Shown here one piece after another: positions 16,146 through 17,065 of a stretch of DNA of 17,065 nt. Each line of letters opens with the position of its first letter. The stretch's first letter is position 1. The notes under the pieces are model-generated. The model had not been told where the DNA came from. It worked only from the letters and a program-made list of their open reading frames with translations, and ran no database searches. The position numbers and the translations under genes were made by a program. The DNA is from Pseudomonadota bacterium (GTDB lineage: Bacteria > Pseudomonadota > Gammaproteobacteria > Enterobacterales > Enterobacteriaceae). Location of the stretch: NCBI GenBank assembly GCA_023454395.1, contig JAEYFY010000161.1:1-17065 (forward strand). Reading direction: 5' to 3'.

Positions 16146-16712
16146 TTAATTTATTGTATCCCAAATGTGAACAAAACGTTTTGAATTGCTTGCAGTGTAG
16201 ATAACGGTATGTGAAATATTACGATGCCCTAAATAATCTTGAATTAAACGAGTATCTCTACCTAAATCAGCAAGTGCATAGCCACAGGCATGGCGTAACA
16301 TATGAGGATGAGGAGTAATGGACACATTAGCTTTTTTACCTAAACGGCGAAGTAATCCATATACTTGCTGACGCGAAATAGCGCCGGTTTTTTGCGATAA
16401 AAACACCCATTCAGAATCCGCTTCTCTCCATGTTTCCCTTTTTTTCAACCAGTTAACTAACGCTTCATATTCCTCTTCTATAATCGGCTGTGTGGTTGAT
16501 AAACCGCCTTTTAAGCGCCTGACATAGAGTATCCGACTTTCTAAATCAATATCGCTTAAGGTTAAATTACATAGCTCACTTACGCGAAATCCATGTAAAA
16601 AACACATTAAAAACATACAGTAATCTCTTTCTGGATATCGTCCTTCCTTTGCTTGCTTCAAAATAGAATTAATCTCAAAACGTGTAAGAAACTTGCGCTG
16701 CTTCATTTTCAT
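16146..16712 (-). CDS. mrpI: Fimbrial phase-switch tyrosine recombinase
   Basis: A FimB/FimE-type site-specific recombinase that inverts the promoter element of the mrp operon. The 188-residue product is almost only a catalytic domain. Arg43 (HGFRVSEL), Lys69, His137 and Arg140 (HPHMLRH), His163 (LGHRN) and nucleophile Tyr172 (YTAS) are all present. FLTRFEI, LKGGLSTTQP, WVFLS and DTRLIQDYLGH match FimB. ATG 16712 gives a length I recall for MrpI. ATG 16706, two codons later, has the better placed AAGG. A further in-frame ATG at 16760 lacks a ribosome site. The gene points away from the presumed mrpA beyond the right edge, the known mrpI-mrpA divergence. It is unlikely to belong to the mrp' operon. 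Confidence 0.92.
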   Translation of the reverse strand: MKMKQRKFLTRFEINSILKQAKEGRYPERDYCMFLMCFLHGFRVSELCNLTLSDIDLESRILYVRRLKGGLSTTQPIIEEEYEALVNWLKKRETWREADSEWVFLSQKTGAISRQQVYGLLRRLGKKANVSITPHPHMLRHACGYALADLGRDTRLIQDYLGHRNISHTVIYTASNSKRFVHIWDTIN

Positions 16713-16957
16713 AACCTTTTCAATGAGATAACAAAGAACAAAAGTCAATTGATGCATCACTATAACAAGTAATATACATCAATAAAGAGTTGTATTTTTT
16801 TTATGCTTGTACTTTTACTTGTTCATTTTAAACAAGTTTATTGAAAGTTTATTTATTTTCAGAAAATGAAAGTGATTGATTGGAAAAGCGAAAAATGAGA
16901 ATGGACAGGAATTTGGTTATCTTTAGAGAAATAAACAGAATACACCAAATTGTTTAC

Positions 16958-16988
16958 TATTATTCTCTGGCTTTTCACTTAAGTCAAA
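16958..16988 (-). promoter_or_regulatory. Presumed mrp promoter, oriented away from mrpA (OFF)
   Basis: On the minus strand it reads TTGACT, a 17-bp spacer, AATAAT, and matches the mrp' promoter block 8185-8215 at 27/31. It points towards mrpI. MR/P is known to be switched by inversion of an element of about 250 bp that carries the promoter, so this is probably the promoter inside that element in the OFF state. The right inverted repeat would lie beyond the window. 16989-17065 is AT-rich and otherwise featureless. Confidence 0.6.
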
Positions 16989-17065
16989 TTTAATGTCTAT
17001 CACTTATTTCCATTTATTTAACATATTGATATTTATCATTATTTTAAAAAGCGAACACGATTGGT

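Noticed and set aside
16910..16951. AATTTGGT / ACCAAATT pair considered as the recombination repeats of MrpI
   Set aside because: Only 8 bp and 26 bp apart, far smaller than the known element; the partner repeat is expected beyond the window.
1..17065. CRISPR arrays, tRNA, rRNA, insertion sequences, phage genes
   Set aside because: No regularly spaced repeats, no tRNA or rRNA sequence and no transposase or phage protein seen; the only recombinase is the fimbrial switch enzyme.

Overview
The window looks like chromosomal DNA of a Proteus species, most likely P. mirabilis. It is AT-rich, and its right half reads as the mrp' fimbrial operon, a partial duplicate of the MR/P (mannose-resistant Proteus-like) locus, followed by mrpI, the recombinase that switches MR/P fimbriae. 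The species call rests on my recognition of MrpA-, MrpH-, MrpI- and MrpJ-like proteins and their gene order, not on a search.

Left part (1-7100), metabolic and housekeeping genes. A possible gene start runs off the left edge on the minus strand. hpaC (flavin reductase of 4-hydroxyphenylacetate hydroxylase, minus strand) and hpaR (MarR-type repressor, plus strand) are divergent across about 510 bp that holds a MarR-like palindrome. A BCCT-family osmoprotectant transporter follows on the minus strand, then a small Lys/Ala/Glu-rich repeat lipoprotein on the same strand. A divergent DUF421/YetF-family membrane protein faces RNase Z/BN (rbn). Clear hairpin terminators separate most units.

Middle (7069-8442). 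A very AT-rich noncoding stretch of about 1.37 kb lies upstream of the fimbrial operon. It contains a nested dyad and a near-consensus promoter at 8186-8214.

Right part (8443-15589), the mrp' operon on the plus strand. The order is major pilin (A'), usher (C'), PapD-like chaperone (D'), three minor pilins (E', F', G'), a two-domain tip adhesin (H') and an HTH regulator (J'). The chaperone stabilises subunits in the periplasm, the usher assembles them at the outer membrane, H' is expected at the tip, and J' by family knowledge would repress motility when fimbriae are made. A counterpart of mrpB is missing, and there is no recombinase gene directly upstream of A'.

Right edge (16146-17065). mrpI lies on the minus strand, then about 350 bp upstream of it. 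A 31-bp block there is 27/31 identical, in inverted orientation, to the promoter block upstream of mrpA'. The simplest reading is that the window ends inside the MR/P invertible element and that this assembly carries it in the OFF orientation. The mrp' copy would have a fixed promoter pointing into its own operon.
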